Of a stretch of DNA of 64,000 bases, positions 61,969-64,000 are shown piece by piece. The translations under genes and the position numbers were made by a program. The first letter of the stretch is position 1; each line of letters opens with the position of its first letter. Source of the DNA: Flavivirga algicola (GTDB taxonomy: Bacteria > Bacteroidota > Bacteroidia > Flavobacteriales > Flavobacteriaceae); the NCBI RefSeq assembly GCF_012910715.1, contig NZ_JABBHF010000003.1:1-64000 (forward strand), given 5' to 3'. Under the pieces are notes generated by a model that saw nothing but the letters and a program-made list of their open reading frames with translations, ran no database searches and had not been told where the DNA came from.

Positions 61969-62505
61969 TTATCGACATTTGTTGATAAATTCTTTTCTTG
62001 CTCTACTTAATTGTGTAGGTGTTATTCCCAGATAATTGGCAATATAGTAATGAGGTATTCGGTTTATTAAACTTGGATATTCTTTTAAAAAAAGCTCATA
62101 CTTTTCTAGTGAATTTAAATTCAGCAAAGAAACCAATCTTGCTTGTAACTGATTATTGAGTTTTTGAAATTGTTTCGTAATGACTTCTGTAATTTCTCTA
62201 TCCTTGTTTACATTCTTCATTATTTGCGAATAATCTGCAACTAAAATTTTACAGTCTTCCAACGCAACAACGGTCATTGCCACATTGGTTTTTGGAATAT
62301 AACTACCAATAATCATATCACTTTCTTGGTAAAAATGTGTCGTAATTTCGTTTCCGTCATTATCATAAACAAAACCCCTCATGATACCTTTTTTCAACAT
62401 TCCAATTTCAACACATGGTTTACCATGCTTAAGAAATATGTCACCATTTTTTAAGTACTTAATCGTATGAAGTGATTCGCTTATTGTTTCTTTTTGCTTT
62501 TTCAT
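61969..62505 (-). CDS. Crp/Fnr-family transcriptional regulator
   Basis: A 178-residue regulator. The cyclic-nucleotide-binding beta roll covers about 15-110 (LKNGDIFLKHGKPCVEIG, then GNEITTHFYQESDMIIGSY). A linker helix follows, and the HTH is at the C-terminus (PHYYIANYLGITPTQLSRAR). No iron-sulfur cysteines of the Fnr type are visible. The effector is unknown; this short class is common in Bacteroidota. It is followed by the hypothetical gene and divergent from nothing close. Confidence 0.9.
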   Translation of the reverse strand: MKKQKETISESLHTIKYLKNGDIFLKHGKPCVEIGMLKKGIMRGFVYDNDGNEITTHFYQESDMIIGSYIPKTNVAMTVVALEDCKILVADYSQIMKNVNKDREITEVITKQFQKLNNQLQARLVSLLNLNSLEKYELFLKEYPSLINRIPHYYIANYLGITPTQLSRARKEFINKCR

Positions 62506-62704
62506 AGTCTAATTACTGGTAACATCTAATATAACTATGCGTTCGGATTTTAAGTTGTTATTTTTATTTAGCAATTCCAACTTTGTCTATTATCCTTATT
62601 TATTGGTGGGGGTAAAGGTCATGTATAACTGATATACATATATTATAAGTACAATATAGAAAATTTAATCGTTCTAGTTTTCTGGAAAAAGGAAGCTTTT
62701 ACAA

Positions 62705-62760
62705 TTTAAAACGGCATTGAAAACATTCTAGAATAGAAGTGCTTCCAATGCCGTTTTAAA
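62705..62760. terminator. Bidirectional terminator with 15-bp stem
   Basis: TTTAAAACGGCATTG (62705-62719) and CAATGCCGTTTTAAA (62746-62760) pair perfectly with a 26-base loop. It lies downstream of the leftward heavy-metal-binding gene. Confidence 0.75.
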
Positions 62761-62783
62761 AAAACGAGATCTTAACTTTTTAA

Positions 62784-63284
62784 TTAAGCCTGTACTTTTT
62801 CGGTACAACATGTTTTTTTACAATCTGCTGCACATGTTTTTTTCTCTGCATCTGTTTTACCAACGCAGCATGTCTTAGTACAGTCTGCTTTACATGTTTT
62901 TTTGGTTGAAAAACCTTCAACAGTCTTCATATCGCTTACTTTGTAAATATCGGCAACATTAGTAACGGTTTCTTCAAGAGAAATAGGTGTAACTTTAGCT
63001 TCGTTATATTCAACCATGGCTAATTTTCTATCAAAATCTACAGTGGCAGATTTTACACCTTCCATTTTTGCTATTTTCTTTTCTATGGTTTTTGCACATC
63101 CTATAGCGCAGGTCATACCTTCAATGGTAAACTCTGCTTTGGCATAAGTCGCATTTGGATCTAACTCTTTAGCAGACTCGGTAGCCACCTCTATAGTTTT
63201 AACTTCTGGCTTCGTTTCATTCTTGCAACTAACAGTAACTAATGCCACTATGGCAAAGGCTATAATATTTTTTAATGCGTTCAT
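62784..63284 (-). CDS. Heavy-metal-associated (HMA) domain lipoprotein with Cys-rich tail
   Basis: A 166-residue lipoprotein (lipobox VTVSC, C20). An HMA domain spans about 50-120, but its metal loop is GMTCAIGC (C59-x3-C63), not the standard CxxC. The tail carries two copies of a TCxADCxKTCC block, eight or more cysteines that could bind copper or other soft metals. It should face the periplasm. A role in copper binding or detoxification is likely but not shown. A 15-bp terminator follows. Confidence 0.85.
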   Translation of the reverse strand: MNALKNIIAFAIVALVTVSCKNETKPEVKTIEVATESAKELDPNATYAKAEFTIEGMTCAIGCAKTIEKKIAKMEGVKSATVDFDRKLAMVEYNEAKVTPISLEETVTNVADIYKVSDMKTVEGFSTKKTCKADCTKTCCVGKTDAEKKTCAADCKKTCCTEKVQA

Positions 63285-63380
63285 TATTTATAAGTATTAA
63301 TTTGTTTACAAAACTACTAAATAAAGCTGTTTATTGTGTTCGAAAAAGTAGAATTTTGCAATTAGTAAACCTAATTTTCT

Positions 63381-64000
63381 ATGAGTGGTATTAAATTAAA
63401 ATGGCTATATCTTTTTGTACTCTCCCTAATTTGGGGGAGCTCGTTTATTTTAATTAAAAAATCGTTGCTTGGCTTAACGCCTTATGAATTGGGCGCACTA
63501 CGGATAATTATTACGGGACTTTTTCTTTTTGCTATGGGTTTTAAAACCATAAAGACCATTAGAAAGCCCGATTGGAAATGGCTCATTATTTCTGGGCTTT
63601 TTGGGTCTTTCATCCCTGCTTTTTTCTTTGCTATAGCCGAGACGGAAATTGATAGTGCCGTGGTTTCCATTTTAAACTCATTGGTCCCATTAAATACGAT
63701 TTTGTTAGGTTTTGCTGTTTTTAAAATAGCCTCGACTAAACGCCAGATCTTAGGTGTTATTGTTGGGTTTGTAGGTACGGCTATATTGATATTGAAAGGT
63801 GCGCATTTAAATCCGAATCAAAATTACCTCTATGCCGTTTTTGTTATCTTATCGACACTTATGTACGCGGCAAATGTTAATATTATTAAAAAATATTTAC
63901 ATCATGTAAAGCCGCTAACCATAGCTACTGGCAATTTTGTGGCACTCGTTGTTCCTGCTTTTATTATTTTATTGTTTACAGATTTCTTTTCGGTAGCCAC
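63381..64000 (+). CDS. EamA/DMT-family transporter, cut by the window edge
   Basis: The first 206 residues of a drug/metabolite-type transporter, from ATG 63381 and still open at 64000. It shows successive membrane segments: LKWLYLFVLSLIWGSSFILI, LGALRIIITGLFLFAMGF, KWLIISGLFGSFIPAFFF, VSILNSLVPLNTILLGFAVF, GVIVGFVGTAILILKG and others. The repeated EamA pattern (WGSSF...P...RI) and the mid-helix SLVPLNT are typical. The substrate is unknown. It is divergent from the HMA gene. Confidence 0.9.
   Translation, partial: MSGIKLKWLYLFVLSLIWGSSFILIKKSLLGLTPYELGALRIIITGLFLFAMGFKTIKTIRKPDWKWLIISGLFGSFIPAFFFAIAETEIDSAVVSILNSLVPLNTILLGFAVFKIASTKRQILGVIVGFVGTAILILKGAHLNPNQNYLYAVFVILSTLMYAANVNIIKKYLHHVKPLTIATGNFVALVVPAFIILLFTDFFSVA

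Overview
The window is AT-rich DNA from a marine-type member of the Flavobacteriaceae (Bacteroidota). Several things point there: gliding genes gldE and gldD, a protease with a type IX secretion C-terminal sorting domain, DUF3078 and DUF2480 proteins, a cytochrome b / SdhA / SdhB fumarate-reductase-like succinate dehydrogenase, many Bacteroidota promoter boxes of the form TAnnTTTG, and few Shine-Dalgarno sites. No tRNA or rRNA was seen.

Bases 1-4100 are accessory DNA. An IS110-family element (transposase 274-1269) has an upstream non-coding end that folds into three stems, a good candidate bridge RNA. It is followed by an intact XRE regulator, an XRE pseudogene split by an in-frame TGA, an orphan hypothetical gene and a small lipoprotein.

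Bases 3480-11750 hold a compact type II-C CRISPR-Cas locus of unusual layout. Two tandem tracrRNA genes lie on the minus strand. A 1128-residue Cas9 follows on the plus strand, then an array of 28 repeats (27 that read identical plus one degenerate). A cas1-cas2 pair on the minus strand converges on the array, so the array sits between cas9 and cas2. A possible small RNA lies between the tracrRNA copies. The same inverted repeat (TACGG-N4-CCGTA) occurs upstream of cas9 and upstream of the TPR gene that precedes cas1-cas2. A third copy lies near 52.7 kb before a metalloprotease.

Bases 11900-36400 are mostly housekeeping genes. They include hflX, an Hpt protein, and a long suf Fe-S assembly cluster reading leftward (sufA, a four-helix-bundle protein, sufB, lipoprotein, sufC, sufD, sufS, lipoprotein, sufE, DUF59, cupin, DUF2480). 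A four-gene secreted cluster pairs a di-heme MauG/MbnH-like enzyme with an MbnP-like protein. Then come thiL, small zinc-ribbon paralogues, aspartate kinase with a divergent ACT-like protein, and pepP.

Bases 36500-64000 carry secreted and envelope proteins (T9SS metalloprotease, Asp-box/VPS10-like protein, M28 and M57 peptidases, a 1140-residue outer-membrane protein, an OmpA lipoprotein). They also carry sdhCAB, exonuclease III, RNase G, a 30-residue very basic protein, HU, and the conserved mutY-ssb-gldE-gldD run. The end holds a Crp/Fnr regulator, a heavy-metal-binding lipoprotein and the start of a DMT transporter cut by the window edge.
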